A stretch of DNA of 34,051 nt from Polyangiaceae bacterium (GCA_016933275.1 JAFGBI010000075.1:1-34051); one strand, 5' to 3'. Numbered from the stretch's first letter, positions 15,328 to 24,270 are shown. Program-made: numbers and translations. Notes: a model not told the origin generated them from the letters alone.

Positions 15328-16331
15328 TCGAGGTTGAAGGGCTCACCAAGGATTACGGTACGGTGCTCGCGCTCCGCGGATTGTCGTTCCGCGTCGGGGT
15401 CGGCGAGGTGGTCGGGTTCGTCGGGCCGAACGGCGCCGGAAAGAGCACGACGCTGCGGATCCTCGCGGGCTACCTCGGGCAAACTGCCGGCAAGGTGCGA
15501 ATCGGCGGTCATGATCTCGAAACCGCCTCGCTCGCGGTCCGTCGTCTCATCGGGTACATGCCAGAGACGAGCCCGCTCTATCCGGAGCTTCGCGTTCGCG
15601 AATACCTTACGTTCCGCGCGGCGCTCAAGCAGGTGCCCCGTCGGGAGCGCTGCCGCGCCATCGCGCGGGCGATGGAGCTTGCGGCAGTCGAAGCGGAGGC
15701 CGATACCCTCACCGGGCACCTATCGCGTGGGTTCCGGCAGCGGGTCGGGCTCGCGGACGCCCTGTTGGCGAGTCCGCCACTGTTGATCCTCGACGAGCCC
15801 ACGGCGGGGCTCGATCCGAACCAGATCCGCGAGGTGCGGCGGGTCATTCGCGAGCTCGGCCGTGAGCACACGATCCTCCTCAGCACGCACATTCTCTCCG
15901 AGGTCGAGACGACCTGTGACCGCGCCCTGGTCGTCTCCCGCGGCCGTCTCGTAGGAGAAGGTCCCATCGAGGAGCTCCGCGAGCAGCGTCGGGGGCGCCG
16001 CGTGCGGCTCGTTCTCCGCGACACCGCCGGTGCAGCCGCGGAGCTGCTCGGCGCGCGTGAGGGAGTGCGAGTGCTCGAGCGCTCAGTGCTCGAACCAGGG
16101 GTGGTTCGCCTCGAGCTCCGGATCGAACGGAGTAGCGAGGGCGTAGAAGCCGAGGCGTTGCTCGCCTGCTTGGTCGCGGCTGGGATCGGGGTGCGGGAGC
16201 TTTCCCCGATCCGTGCCTCGCTCGAGGACGTGTTTGCGACGCTGACCCAGGCGCCGAACGGCGTGCAGCGGGAGCCGTCCCTCCCCGCCGACGACTCAGC
16301 AGCTGCCACCGCTGACGGGAGTGGGTCGTGA
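15324..16331 (+). CDS. ABC transporter ATP-binding protein, GldA-like
   Basis: This 335-aa ATPase has Walker A GPNGAGKST (34-42), a divergent signature LSRGF (133-137) in place of LSGGQ, Walker B LLILDEPTAGLD (153-164) and the switch histidine in LSTH. A C-terminal extension of about 110 residues follows and ends in a low-complexity Ala/Asp/Ser tail. The order ATPase, ABC-2 permease, GldG-like protein, DUF4340-like protein is that of the Gld-type ABC systems found in many phyla. In Flavobacterium the homologous GldA/F/G proteins were linked to gliding. In other bacteria the substrate is unknown. The ATG at 15324 lacks a clear Shine-Dalgarno. Its stop overlaps the permease GTG by 4 bp. Confidence 0.93.
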   Translation: MIEVEGLTKDYGTVLALRGLSFRVGVGEVVGFVGPNGAGKSTTLRILAGYLGQTAGKVRIGGHDLETASLAVRRLIGYMPETSPLYPELRVREYLTFRAALKQVPRRERCRAIARAMELAAVEAEADTLTGHLSRGFRQRVGLADALLASPPLLILDEPTAGLDPNQIREVRRVIRELGREHTILLSTHILSEVETTCDRALVVSRGRLVGEGPIEELREQRRGRRVRLVLRDTAGAAAELLGAREGVRVLERSVLEPGVVRLELRIERSSEGVEAEALLACLVAAGIGVRELSPIRASLEDVFATLTQAPNGVQREPSLPADDSAAATADGSGS

Positions 16332-17074
16332 GCGGCCTTTTCCCGATCTTCCGCCGCGAGATGCTCTCCCTATGGGTGACACCGCTCGCCTGGGTGCTCG
16401 TCACGGTGTTCCTGCTGCTCCAGGGCATCAGCTATGCCCTCGTGGTTCGGCACCTCGCGGCCGCTCCGGCGGTCTCTGTCGACGCGGGCCCCGTGCAGGC
16501 CTACTTCGGCCAGTCGGTCTTCCTCATCATCTCCCTCCTGTTGCTTTGCCCCGGGCTCACCATGCGGGTCTTCGCGGAGGAGAGGCGGAGCGGCACCATC
16601 GAGTCCCTCCTCACCGCGCCCGTCACCCCCGCCGCCGTCGTGCTCGGCAAATACCTCGCGGTCCTCGTGACCTACGCGCTGATGTGGGCGCCGACGGTCC
16701 TCTACGTCGTCATCCTGCGAAACACGGGGGGCATCGACTGGCACGTGGTTGGTACGTGCTACCTCGGCGTCCTCGCGATTGGCGCCGGATATCTCGCGCT
16801 CGGCGTGCTGATGAGCTCCCTCACGCGAAGTCAACTGGTGGCGTTCTTGCTCACGGTTGCGATCGAGTTCGGGCTGTTCATCTTCGGGATCGGTGAGTAC
16901 ATCTTCGACCCCGGATTCTGGCTCGACCTTTCCACCCACGTCTCGGTCTTCTCGCAGATGGACGAGCTGTCGAAGGGAATCGTCGATCTCAGACGCCTGA
17001 CCTTCGACGGGTCGCTCATCGCACTGCCCCTCTTCGTGACGGCACGCGTCGTGGATTCCTGGAGGTGGGGATGA
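16328..17074 (+). CDS. ABC-2 type permease, GldF-like
   Basis: This 248-aa protein has six predicted membrane helices. FAEERRSGTIESLLTAPV after the second helix is the conserved cytoplasmic coupling segment of ABC-2 permeases that contacts the ATPase. The GTG at 16328 overlaps the ATPase stop (GTGA). Its own stop overlaps the next ATG (ATGA at 17071). It is the membrane channel of the GldA/GldF-like exporter, and the GldG-like protein downstream is its usual partner. No substrate can be inferred from sequence. Confidence 0.92.
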   Translation: MSGLFPIFRREMLSLWVTPLAWVLVTVFLLLQGISYALVVRHLAAAPAVSVDAGPVQAYFGQSVFLIISLLLLCPGLTMRVFAEERRSGTIESLLTAPVTPAAVVLGKYLAVLVTYALMWAPTVLYVVILRNTGGIDWHVVGTCYLGVLAIGAGYLALGVLMSSLTRSQLVAFLLTVAIEFGLFIFGIGEYIFDPGFWLDLSTHVSVFSQMDELSKGIVDLRRLTFDGSLIALPLFVTARVVDSWRWG

Positions 17075-18684
17075 GGGGATGGGCAGACGAGCGGATTCGC
17101 GCCGTCGGCGAGGTGATGGCCAGGGTCCGCGCGACCCCGCTCGACCGGTGGCTCGCTGCCAGTGGCGTGGTTTCGGCCTCGGTCCTCGCGGTCGCCGTGA
17201 ACGTCCTCGTCGCCCGGTTCTACGTGCGCTGGGATCTCACCTCCCGGGGCCTCTACTCGCTCTCGGTCCCCACCGTCGAGACCCTTCGCGGGCTCACGGA
17301 ACCCGTGGAAGTCGTCGTGTTCCTCGGCCGGAGCGATCCGCTGACGCTGAGCGTTCGCCACCTGCTCGCCGCCTACGGCGGCGAGACCCGCTTGCTCGAA
17401 CCCCGCTACGTCGATCCCGACCGGGACCCAGCCGAATTCCTGGCCCTTCAACGCCGCTTCGGCATCGTCGCGGGAAAGACCGAGGACGGGCGCTTGGTGA
17501 CGGACACCGCGATCGTCGTCGCTCGGGCCGAGGAGCGCTACTACATCACGAGCGACCAGCTCGTCACCTACGATCCCGATGACGGCAGCACCCGCCCTCG
17601 CCTCGAACAGGCAGTCACCCAGGCGATTCGGCATGTGCTCAGGCGCGAGCGACCCACCGTCTGTTTCACCGTTGGCCACCAGGAGGCGCGGGTCGACGAC
17701 GTTGGGCCGACGGGGCTCGCCGATCTCCGGCACCGCCTCGAGAAGAACAACTACGAAGTGGTGAGCGTCGACCTCGCCGCGCCCCGCCCCGCGCGGCGCC
17801 TGAACGACTGTCGGGTGGTGGCGATCATCGGCCCCGAGGTCCCGTTCTCGGGGGCCGCCACCCGCAGCCTGGGGGCCTACGTCGATCAGGGAGGTAGCCT
17901 CTTCGTGGCCGCGGGAGCGATGATCGACGACGAGTACCGCCCCATGCCCAGCGGACTTGCCCCGCTGGCCAATCGGGCGGGGATCGAGCTCGGCAACGAC
18001 ACCATCGTCGAGCGGGCCCCGAACGCGCGTTTGCCCGTGGGCGTCGGCGAACGCTTCTTCGTGCAGGTCGAGGAGCACGCGGTGACCCGCGGCGTGGTGA
18101 GCGGTGGCGAGGCGGTCTACCGGGTCCTCGTCAGCGTGGCGCAGAGCTTGCGGCCTGCGCCGTCACCGCCGGCGGGGGTGACGCCGTCGCCGCTGCTCAG
18201 CACCAGCGATCAAGCGTTCGCGGTCGACGACGTTCGCCCGTTCCTCGAGGGACGAGCGCTCGCGCCGCGGGCCCGGGATCGACGGGGACCATTCACGGTG
18301 GCGGTGGCGGCGGAGCGCGCTGACTCGGCGCCCCCCGAGCGGCCGCACGGGTCCCGGCTCGTCTTCGTGGGAACCGCGGCCGTCGCGCTCGCGCCGAGCT
18401 TTCGCGACCCGTCGCTGCGCGGCAACCAGCTCTTCGTGGAGAGCGCGTTTGCCTGGCTCGCGGCGGAGCCCTCGCTCGTCGATATCCCGGCCAAGCCCGC
18501 GGCCGAGCTCGGGGTCACCCTGACGGAGGCGAGCTTGGGGGAGGTGTCGCGCTACGTGCTCATTTACCTGCCCGTCACCGCCGTGCTGCTCGGAGTGCTG
18601 ACCCTGGCTCGCCGGCGTGCTCGCGAGCGCCGGAGCCGTCGCGAACGGAGGTCGCCCGGCGGGCCGGGGGGTGAGGTTCGATGA
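17071..18684 (+). CDS. GldG-like ABC-system auxiliary protein
   Basis: This 537-aa protein has one membrane helix near the N-terminus (about 30-52) and one near the C-terminus (about 500-520), followed by a very Arg-rich tail. Between them lies a periplasmic domain typical of the GldG / 'ABC-type uncharacterized transport system' family. Landmarks are DLTSRGLYSLS, PVEVVVFLGRSDP, a VTQAIRHVL segment and YVDQGGSLFVAAG. The ATG at 17071 is chosen over a GTG six bases earlier. GGAGG at 17061-17065 stands 5 nt ahead of it, and it forms an ATGA overlap with the permease stop. The protein probably forms the large extracytoplasmic part of the transporter. Its stop overlaps the DUF4340-like gene. Confidence 0.9.
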   Translation: MRGWADERIRAVGEVMARVRATPLDRWLAASGVVSASVLAVAVNVLVARFYVRWDLTSRGLYSLSVPTVETLRGLTEPVEVVVFLGRSDPLTLSVRHLLAAYGGETRLLEPRYVDPDRDPAEFLALQRRFGIVAGKTEDGRLVTDTAIVVARAEERYYITSDQLVTYDPDDGSTRPRLEQAVTQAIRHVLRRERPTVCFTVGHQEARVDDVGPTGLADLRHRLEKNNYEVVSVDLAAPRPARRLNDCRVVAIIGPEVPFSGAATRSLGAYVDQGGSLFVAAGAMIDDEYRPMPSGLAPLANRAGIELGNDTIVERAPNARLPVGVGERFFVQVEEHAVTRGVVSGGEAVYRVLVSVAQSLRPAPSPPAGVTPSPLLSTSDQAFAVDDVRPFLEGRALAPRARDRRGPFTVAVAAERADSAPPERPHGSRLVFVGTAAVALAPSFRDPSLRGNQLFVESAFAWLAAEPSLVDIPAKPAAELGVTLTEASLGEVSRYVLIYLPVTAVLLGVLTLARRRARERRSRRERRSPGGPGGEVR

Positions 18685-20948
18685 ATGTCGAGCGGTTCCG
18701 CCGAAGGCTGGCCGACCTCGCCCTCTTCGTCCTGGCAGTGGTCGCCGTGGGCACCATGGTCATCACACGGCGTTCGGTCACGACCGCGGAGGCCGAGGCG
18801 CGCCAGCGCCACGTGCTCGGCGCCTTCCGCGCGGCCGATCTCTCCCGCATCGTGATCGAACGGGGCGAAGACCGCATCGTTCTCGAACGTCCGGTGGGGC
18901 GCGGCGCCGACGAAGCCAGCGGTGAGGAGGGCACGGACGGCGAAGAAGCATTGCGGGGAGACGACGGGTTCGACGAGGCGGGCTCGGACGGCGATTGGCG
19001 GCTGGTCGAGCCGCGGGAAGAACAAGCCGGGGTCTTCCAGGTGCGTTCGCTGCTCGACGTCTTGGAGCGCGCCGTGTTCCTGCGCCGGATTGCGCCCGAG
19101 GCCGTGGATCGGGCGCGTTTCGGGCTGGAGACGCCCCGGGCAGTCGTGTCCTTGGCGATGGGGGCGCTGAGCTACCGGCTCCTGCTCGGTGGCGAGGCGG
19201 TTTCCCCACCGGGAGCGGCCTATCTCGAGGTCACGGGCGACGGCGTGCCCAATCGCGGCGTCGGCATCGTTCGTCAGGCGACGGCGTCGGCCCTCTCGAT
19301 CGGGATTGAGGACCTGCGCGAGCCGACGCTGGCGCCCTACGGCTCGAACCAGCTCAAGCGGCTCGTGGTGGAGCGAGCCGGCGAGCGGGTGGAGCTCGAA
19401 CGAGTGGCTCGGCGATGGCGGGTGGTCGAGGCCGGCGGCAAATGGCTCGCGGACCGTCCGACCATGGATGCCGTCTTCGTGCAGCTCGTCCGGCTCGACG
19501 CCGAAACGTCGATTCCGGTCGACGAAGCCCGTCGCCTCGTGGATGCCGCGCCCGCCGTTCGTCTCGAGCTCGTCCCCGTTGGGACAGCGCCACCCGCTCG
19601 CCTGGAGCTCGGCGGCCATTGCCCGCGGGGGGACGGGATGGTGGCGCTGCGGGTCACCCCCGCACCTCTCGCCGGGTGCGTGCCGGCTGACATCGCGGCG
19701 GTGTTTGGATTGCCGCGGGACCATTGGCGTTCCCGCGCGGCGTTCGGCATGCACCCAGACGAGGTCGAATCGGTGCTGATCGAGCGCGGTTCGCAGCGGC
19801 TCGACCTCGTCCGGCACGAGGCGGCCTTCCGACTCCGGGCCCCGCGCACGGCCGAGGTCGACATCGAGGCGGGGAATCGACGGATCCTCGCGCTGGTCGA
19901 TGCCCGCGGTGAGCCTGTCGAGGTGCCGGATCTCGCGCGGGTCGGGCTTGCGCCGCCGCTCGGAACCGCGATCCTCTCGAGCGCGGCTGCCACCGAAGCC
20001 GAGGTCGTGACGGAGGTGCTCGAGGTTGGCCGCCCCGATGCCGATGGCCGCGTTCACGTACGGCGGCGTCTCGACGGTGTCGTGCTGCGGCTGGATCGCG
20101 AGAGCGCGCGCGCAGTCTACCCCGACTCGACGCTGCTGCGGCCCCGTGAGATCTTCACGTTTGCCGGCGCGTCCGTGCGGCGAGTGGAGATGTCGGGCGC
20201 GGTCGCGCAGACCCTCGTGCAGCTGCGCCCCGGCGCCTTCGCGCTCGAGCGCCCCCTCGGGTTCGAGGTCGATGGTGGGCTCGCTGCCGATCTCGTTGAC
20301 AGGTTGGGCAAGCTCGAAGCCGATCGTTGGGTGGCCGACGCGGACGACGGCTCCTTCGGTCTCGCCGAGCCAGCGCTTCGCTTCCGCCTCGTGGTCGAGG
20401 GGGAGGGGGGGAAGACCGGGGAGCGCGAGCTCCGGGTCGGGGACCTCACGACCGGGGGCGCATTCGCTTCCGTCGATGGAGACACCGGGGTCTTCGTGCT
20501 GCCGCGCCGAGAACTGCTTGGCTGCGAGCGGCTCCTGATCGACCGCCGGCTCGTCCCGACCGATCCCAGCTCGTTGACGGAGATCGTGATCGACGCCCCC
20601 ACCGCGTCGATCGTGCTCGTGCGGCTGGGCGCTGGCTTCGAGCAGACCGGCGGCGCTCCTCGGCTCTCGGCCCCCGAGCTCGTGCGGCTCAGCGAGGCGC
20701 TCGCGGATCTCCGCGCCGAGGCCGCCCTTCACGTCGGGCCGGAGCACCCAGGGGAGGGGTTCTCGAGTCCCCAGCTCACGCTGCGGCTGCGTTCGGATCA
20801 GAGCGGGGCGGCGTCGTCGCGCACGATCCGGTTCGGGGCCGGCGATGCATGGCAGGGGCAGAGCATCCTCTTCGCGCGGGTCGAGGGGGTGGACGCGACC
20901 TTCGCGGTAGCGCGGGGCTTGGTGGGGCCGATCCTCGAATTGTGGTGA
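18681..20948 (+). CDS. DUF4340-like membrane-anchored protein of the Gld-type operon
   Basis: This 755-aa protein has an N-terminal membrane helix (about 12-30) and a long extracytoplasmic part. That part is built of repeated beta-rich segments with the DUF4340 pattern: short strands of the form R-x-V/I-V-x-R followed by W-R-V-V or W-R-L-V. An acidic Glu/Asp/Gly stretch lies near residue 80. The ATG at 18681 overlaps the GldG-like stop as ATGA, and there is no space for another start. DUF4340 proteins are regular fourth members of GldA/F/G-type operons; their biochemical role is unknown. The protein is longer than many relatives, consistent with a duplicated repeat unit. No catalytic residues are visible. 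Confidence 0.87.
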   Translation: MNVERFRRRLADLALFVLAVVAVGTMVITRRSVTTAEAEARQRHVLGAFRAADLSRIVIERGEDRIVLERPVGRGADEASGEEGTDGEEALRGDDGFDEAGSDGDWRLVEPREEQAGVFQVRSLLDVLERAVFLRRIAPEAVDRARFGLETPRAVVSLAMGALSYRLLLGGEAVSPPGAAYLEVTGDGVPNRGVGIVRQATASALSIGIEDLREPTLAPYGSNQLKRLVVERAGERVELERVARRWRVVEAGGKWLADRPTMDAVFVQLVRLDAETSIPVDEARRLVDAAPAVRLELVPVGTAPPARLELGGHCPRGDGMVALRVTPAPLAGCVPADIAAVFGLPRDHWRSRAAFGMHPDEVESVLIERGSQRLDLVRHEAAFRLRAPRTAEVDIEAGNRRILALVDARGEPVEVPDLARVGLAPPLGTAILSSAAATEAEVVTEVLEVGRPDADGRVHVRRRLDGVVLRLDRESARAVYPDSTLLRPREIFTFAGASVRRVEMSGAVAQTLVQLRPGAFALERPLGFEVDGGLAADLVDRLGKLEADRWVADADDGSFGLAEPALRFRLVVEGEGGKTGERELRVGDLTTGGAFASVDGDTGVFVLPRRELLGCERLLIDRRLVPTDPSSLTEIVIDAPTASIVLVRLGAGFEQTGGAPRLSAPELVRLSEALADLRAEAALHVGPEHPGEGFSSPQLTLRLRSDQSGAASSRTIRFGAGDAWQGQSILFARVEGVDATFAVARGLVGPILELW

Positions 20949-21171
20949 CGAGCCCGGCCTGGTGCGAGGATCGCGGCCTTGCCCTTCGTCAGCGCGCGGG
21001 AGTGAGCGGGATCGGCGGCGGGTCCCGCTCCTCCATGAGACGGTGCTGACGGGAAGCCGATGGCGCAACCACAGAAAGCTCATGTCTTTCGCCATCTTCA
21101 ACCCGTCGCCACCGGCAGGACCGGCCGGTTGGTCCGCTGCTCGCGTTGCCAATGTCCTGGCAAACGGGTGT

Positions 21172-22395
21172 ATGACGCGTCCGATGCCGCCAGCCACTCG
21201 CATCCCCGCCGTCGTGGCGCTCATCGGCGCCCTGCTCGGACTCGTCTTCGCTACCTACTCCACCGATGACTACGCCGCGCATCTCGATCGTCAGTTGCAC
21301 GATGTCCACTGCAGTGTGATCCCGGGTGCTGCTCCCAAAGAAGAGGCGCCGGGGTGCCGCGCCGCGCTCTACAGCCCGTACTCGGCCGTGCTCAAGGATT
21401 CGCTCTGGGGTGGCATCCCAATCAGCCTGTTTGCGCAGGGCTCGTTCGCGTTCTTCGGGGGATTCGCGGTCTATCTCCTCGTGGCAGGCGATCGCGCATC
21501 GCGCTCGGCAGCTGTCTTCTACGCCGCCGTCGCCGTGACTCCCCTCCTGGTCTCGATCGGGATGTTCATCATCTCGCTCACCCAGCTCAACACCGTCTGC
21601 GAAACCTGCGTGGGGACGTACCTCGCCTCGCTCCTCGTGGCCCTGGGCGGCGGTCTCGGGCTCATCCGCCTTCATCGGCGACCGCGTGGGGGTTGGCTCC
21701 TCCCGATCGTCTGGCTCGCCGCGCTCGGGCTGTTCACCCTGCTCCCGACCTTCGTCTACGCCTCGACGGCCCCCGACCACCGACCCTACCTGGGCAGCTG
21801 CGGCACCCTGAAGAAGACCACGCCGCCCGAAGGGGTACTGCTCGCGCTGCGTGGTTCCCGGCCCGTTCGGCAGGTGCTCTTCTTCGAGGATCCGCTCTGC
21901 GCCACCTGCAAGGCCGTGCACCTCAGGTTGAAGGACGACGGCGTGCTCGAGCGCCTCGATGCCCAGATGAGCCTTCTGCCGCTCGACAACCAGTGCAACT
22001 GGATGCTCGATCGGCCCCTCCACCCTGGCGCGTGTCAGGTGGTCAAGGCGGTGCTCTGCGGGCAGGACCGGGCGAAAGAGGTGCTCGAGTGGGCCTACCA
22101 GGAGCAGGAGTACCTCCTGCGGGCCGGCAAGGCCGACCTCGACGCCGGTCATCAGAAGGAGGCACCCGTCTTGCGCGAGGTCATCCGCCGGCGTTGGGGT
22201 GACGCGATCATCCAATGCATGGACTCCCAGGCGACCAAGCAACGGCTAGAAAAGCACCTTCAGTACGCGGTCGACAACAGCATCGCGGTGTCCACGCCGC
22301 AAATCTACTTGGGCAACCAGCGGATCTGCGACGAGGACACGGATCTCGGGCTCCGCTTCACGCTGAAGGAGCTCGCACCGGAGGTGCTCCCATGA
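21172..22395 (+). CDS. VKOR-thioredoxin fusion, disulfide-forming membrane protein
   Basis: This 407-aa protein fuses a vitamin K epoxide reductase domain to a DsbA/DsbG-like thioredoxin domain. The VKOR half has four to five helices, the loop cysteines Cys47 and Cys62 and the quinone-side pair C-E-T-C (143-146). The thioredoxin half has C-A-T-C (243-246) and a cis-proline in STPQIYLG (Pro376). Such fusions pass electrons from folding proteins through the thioredoxin domain and VKOR to quinone, replacing DsbA plus DsbB. The ATG at 21172 is the best fit to the first helix. An ATG at 21082 would add 30 residues with no clear function. It starts a three-gene overlap group with the OmpA-like and TlpA-like genes. 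Confidence 0.9.
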   Translation: MTRPMPPATRIPAVVALIGALLGLVFATYSTDDYAAHLDRQLHDVHCSVIPGAAPKEEAPGCRAALYSPYSAVLKDSLWGGIPISLFAQGSFAFFGGFAVYLLVAGDRASRSAAVFYAAVAVTPLLVSIGMFIISLTQLNTVCETCVGTYLASLLVALGGGLGLIRLHRRPRGGWLLPIVWLAALGLFTLLPTFVYASTAPDHRPYLGSCGTLKKTTPPEGVLLALRGSRPVRQVLFFEDPLCATCKAVHLRLKDDGVLERLDAQMSLLPLDNQCNWMLDRPLHPGACQVVKAVLCGQDRAKEVLEWAYQEQEYLLRAGKADLDAGHQKEAPVLREVIRRRWGDAIIQCMDSQATKQRLEKHLQYAVDNSIAVSTPQIYLGNQRICDEDTDLGLRFTLKELAPEVLP

Positions 22396-23153
22396 CCGGG
22401 CCGATGATCACGAACGGCGATCCCGTGGGCGCCGCCGACGAACCACGCCGGAGCGTCCTTCTGGCGGGGTTGGCGGGGGCCGGCGCAACCGGGCTCTTCC
22501 TGGTGGTGATGCTGCTCTCCATCCACTCTTCGGTGGCCGGCGCTGCGGAACGCCTGAAGAACCCTGCCATCAAGGAGGACTCGAAGGTTGCGATCGCGGA
22601 CCACGCGGAACTGCCGTACTGCACCCCACAATTCAAGAAGGTGCTCGAACGGGTGCTCCACTCGTGCGGGCTCGGCGACAGCTCCGGTCGCCGGGGTTGC
22701 AAGCCCACCGACGTGAAGACCTTCGCCGAGATCAACGACGACGACTTCAACGCGCTCTTCAGGCCACTGAAGGATCGCGGCGCGGTGATCCTCTTCAAGA
22801 CGGGCAAGTACGAGCTCGAGGAAGGCGCCAAGCGTCTCGTGGAAGACCGGTTCCGTGACCGGCGCGGCGCCCGCTACTTCTTCATCGTTGCCCGGGCGTC
22901 GAAGGTTGGCAACGTTGACCGGAACCGCGCCCTCTCCCAACAGCGCGCGAATTCGGTGATGTTTCACATCAAGGACATCACGAGGGACGACCCTGAGCTC
23001 GAGAAGCAGGTGGGCATGCTCTGGCTCGGCGCCGAATACGCGCAGTTCTCCACCGAGTACTGTGCTTGGATCACCTCCAGTCCGGACGAAAAATGCACCG
23101 AGCAAGCCATCAACCAATCCGCTCTGGTTTCCTGGGTCGACTGCCGCCTCTGA
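22392..23153 (+). CDS. Cysteine-rich OmpA-like membrane-anchored protein
   Basis: This 253-aa protein has one N-terminal membrane helix (21-43) and a periplasmic part. The stretch from about 129 to 182 looks like the core of an OmpA-type peptidoglycan-binding domain. VILFKTGKYEL is the first strand, and NRALSQQRANSV is the family's N-x2-L-S-x2-R-A-x2-V helix. Six cysteines (77, 92, 103, 214, 225, 251) are outside the helix, an unusual number for this family. The ATG at 22392 overlaps the VKOR-fusion stop as ATGA. The gene is thus encoded between an oxidant and a reductant of disulfides. I infer that its cysteines are substrates of its neighbours. The OmpA assignment is good; its peptidoglycan binding is not proven. 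Confidence 0.8.
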   Translation: MTGPMITNGDPVGAADEPRRSVLLAGLAGAGATGLFLVVMLLSIHSSVAGAAERLKNPAIKEDSKVAIADHAELPYCTPQFKKVLERVLHSCGLGDSSGRRGCKPTDVKTFAEINDDDFNALFRPLKDRGAVILFKTGKYELEEGAKRLVEDRFRDRRGARYFFIVARASKVGNVDRNRALSQQRANSVMFHIKDITRDDPELEKQVGMLWLGAEYAQFSTEYCAWITSSPDEKCTEQAINQSALVSWVDCRL

Positions 23154-23869
23154 GCGGGGTCTCGGGCGGCCACGGCGCCGAAGCGCGGTGCGGTGCCGCC
23201 GCGCTCCTCCTCGCCGGGCTCGCGGTGACGTTCGGCGGCGGGGGGTGTGAGCGCAAGGACGAGAAGGCGATCCCTCCCGCGCCGAAGTCACGGAACGCTG
23301 CTGTTGCGAGCACGGCGAGCGCCACCGCGAACCCCGCTGCGACCCTCGCACCGAATCCGTCCGTTGCGTCGCGCCCGAAGCGGGTGCTGTGCGAACCGGG
23401 CCTTTCGACGCCGGGCAAGAGCGTGCCCGAGGTGAAGATGGCACGCGACGCTGCCCCCGGGGCGACTCCCCTGGCGGAGAAGCTGCCAATCGGGGGCCAG
23501 TGGACGTGGGTGAACTTCTGGGCAGCGTGGTGTGTCCCCTGCAAGGAGGAGATCCCGCTCCTGCTCGCGTGGGAGCAGAGGCTCAACGCGGCGGGGCTAT
23601 CCTTCCAGGTCGCCTTCGTGTCCCTGGATGACGATGCGCGACAGCTTGCCGCCTTCCTCGCCGAACAGCCGGCGATTGGGGTGAAGGCGACGTACTGGCT
23701 GAACGATCTCGACACTCGCGGCGAATGGCTCGACAAGGTGGGGATTGGGAGCGACCCCGACCTTCCCGAGCACCTCCTCGTCGATCCGCAGGGCAAGATC
23801 CGTTGCGTGGTCGAGGGCGCCATCGAGACGTCCGACTACGACCGTGTGCGCCACCTCGTCGGCGGATGA
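23093..23869 (+). CDS. TlpA-like thioredoxin-fold lipoprotein
   Basis: The C-terminal 140 residues are a TlpA/ResA-type thioredoxin domain with NFWAAWCVPC (active-site Cys147 and Cys150) and a cis-proline at DLPEHL (Pro225). A hydrophobic stretch ends at a Gly-rich GGGGC (Cys52), a non-canonical lipobox, followed by an Ala/Thr/Pro linker. With the ATG at 23093 the protein has 258 residues and overlaps the OmpA-like gene by 61 bp. A CTG at 23150 would give a CTGA overlap with that gene's stop and a more usual signal length. I cannot decide between them. The protein probably reduces disulfides in the envelope and balances the VKOR fusion encoded two genes upstream. Confidence 0.87.
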   Translation: MHRASHQPIRSGFLGRLPPLSGVSGGHGAEARCGAAALLLAGLAVTFGGGGCERKDEKAIPPAPKSRNAAVASTASATANPAATLAPNPSVASRPKRVLCEPGLSTPGKSVPEVKMARDAAPGATPLAEKLPIGGQWTWVNFWAAWCVPCKEEIPLLLAWEQRLNAAGLSFQVAFVSLDDDARQLAAFLAEQPAIGVKATYWLNDLDTRGEWLDKVGIGSDPDLPEHLLVDPQGKIRCVVEGAIETSDYDRVRHLVGG

Positions 23870-23880
23870 GGCGCCGCACG

Positions 23881-24270
23881 TCAGTTTGCCGGGTCCGGAT
23901 CGCTCTGCTGCAGCCAGATGTGGTCCCAGTTGCTGCGGTAAAGATCGGAGGCGACCTGCGCCGGGCCTTTCGTCGTCCGGTTCGTGGGCTCTACCGTTGG
24001 CGCCGAAGGGGTGAGCACGGAGTCGACATCGAAGACCAGCGGGTGTTCGGGACGGCGTCGGAGCCGTACCACGTCTCCGTGGATGGGGCGGCCATGCTCG
24101 AGCGGTCGCAGGGCACCCTGTTCGATACCCTCGTTGCGGGCACGCAAGACTTCGAGTCCCGTCCCGTCGCTCGTGATCCCGTGGACGAGGACGACGTCCC
24201 GTTTCGCGGGCGAAGCGTCAGCGTGGGGGCTCGCTTCGGGCTCTGGCGGGTCGCTCGCGGGCGCTTTCAC
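23881..24270 (-). CDS. Small hypothetical protein
   Basis: This 129-aa protein starts at a GTG (24270). An in-frame TAG lies five codons upstream, so no earlier start exists. The first 22 residues are Pro/Ala/Glu-rich. The core (about 25-80) reads as a compact beta-rich domain with VVLVHGITSDGTGLEVLR and VVRLRRRPEHPLVFDVD. A C-terminal helix contains PAQVASDLYRSNWDHIW. I do not recognise a named family, although its style resembles small hypothetical proteins common in myxobacteria. It converges on the TlpA-like gene, 11 bp apart. No signal peptide or membrane segment is visible, so it is probably cytosolic. Confidence 0.65.
   Translation of the reverse strand: MKAPASDPPEPEASPHADASPAKRDVVLVHGITSDGTGLEVLRARNEGIEQGALRPLEHGRPIHGDVVRLRRRPEHPLVFDVDSVLTPSAPTVEPTNRTTKGPAQVASDLYRSNWDHIWLQQSDPDPAN

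Noticed and set aside
18564..21224. 886-codon open frame on the minus strand
   Set aside because: It is antisense to the GldG-like and DUF4340-like genes. It is Arg/His/Pro-rich with no domain; high G+C makes stop codons rare on this strand.
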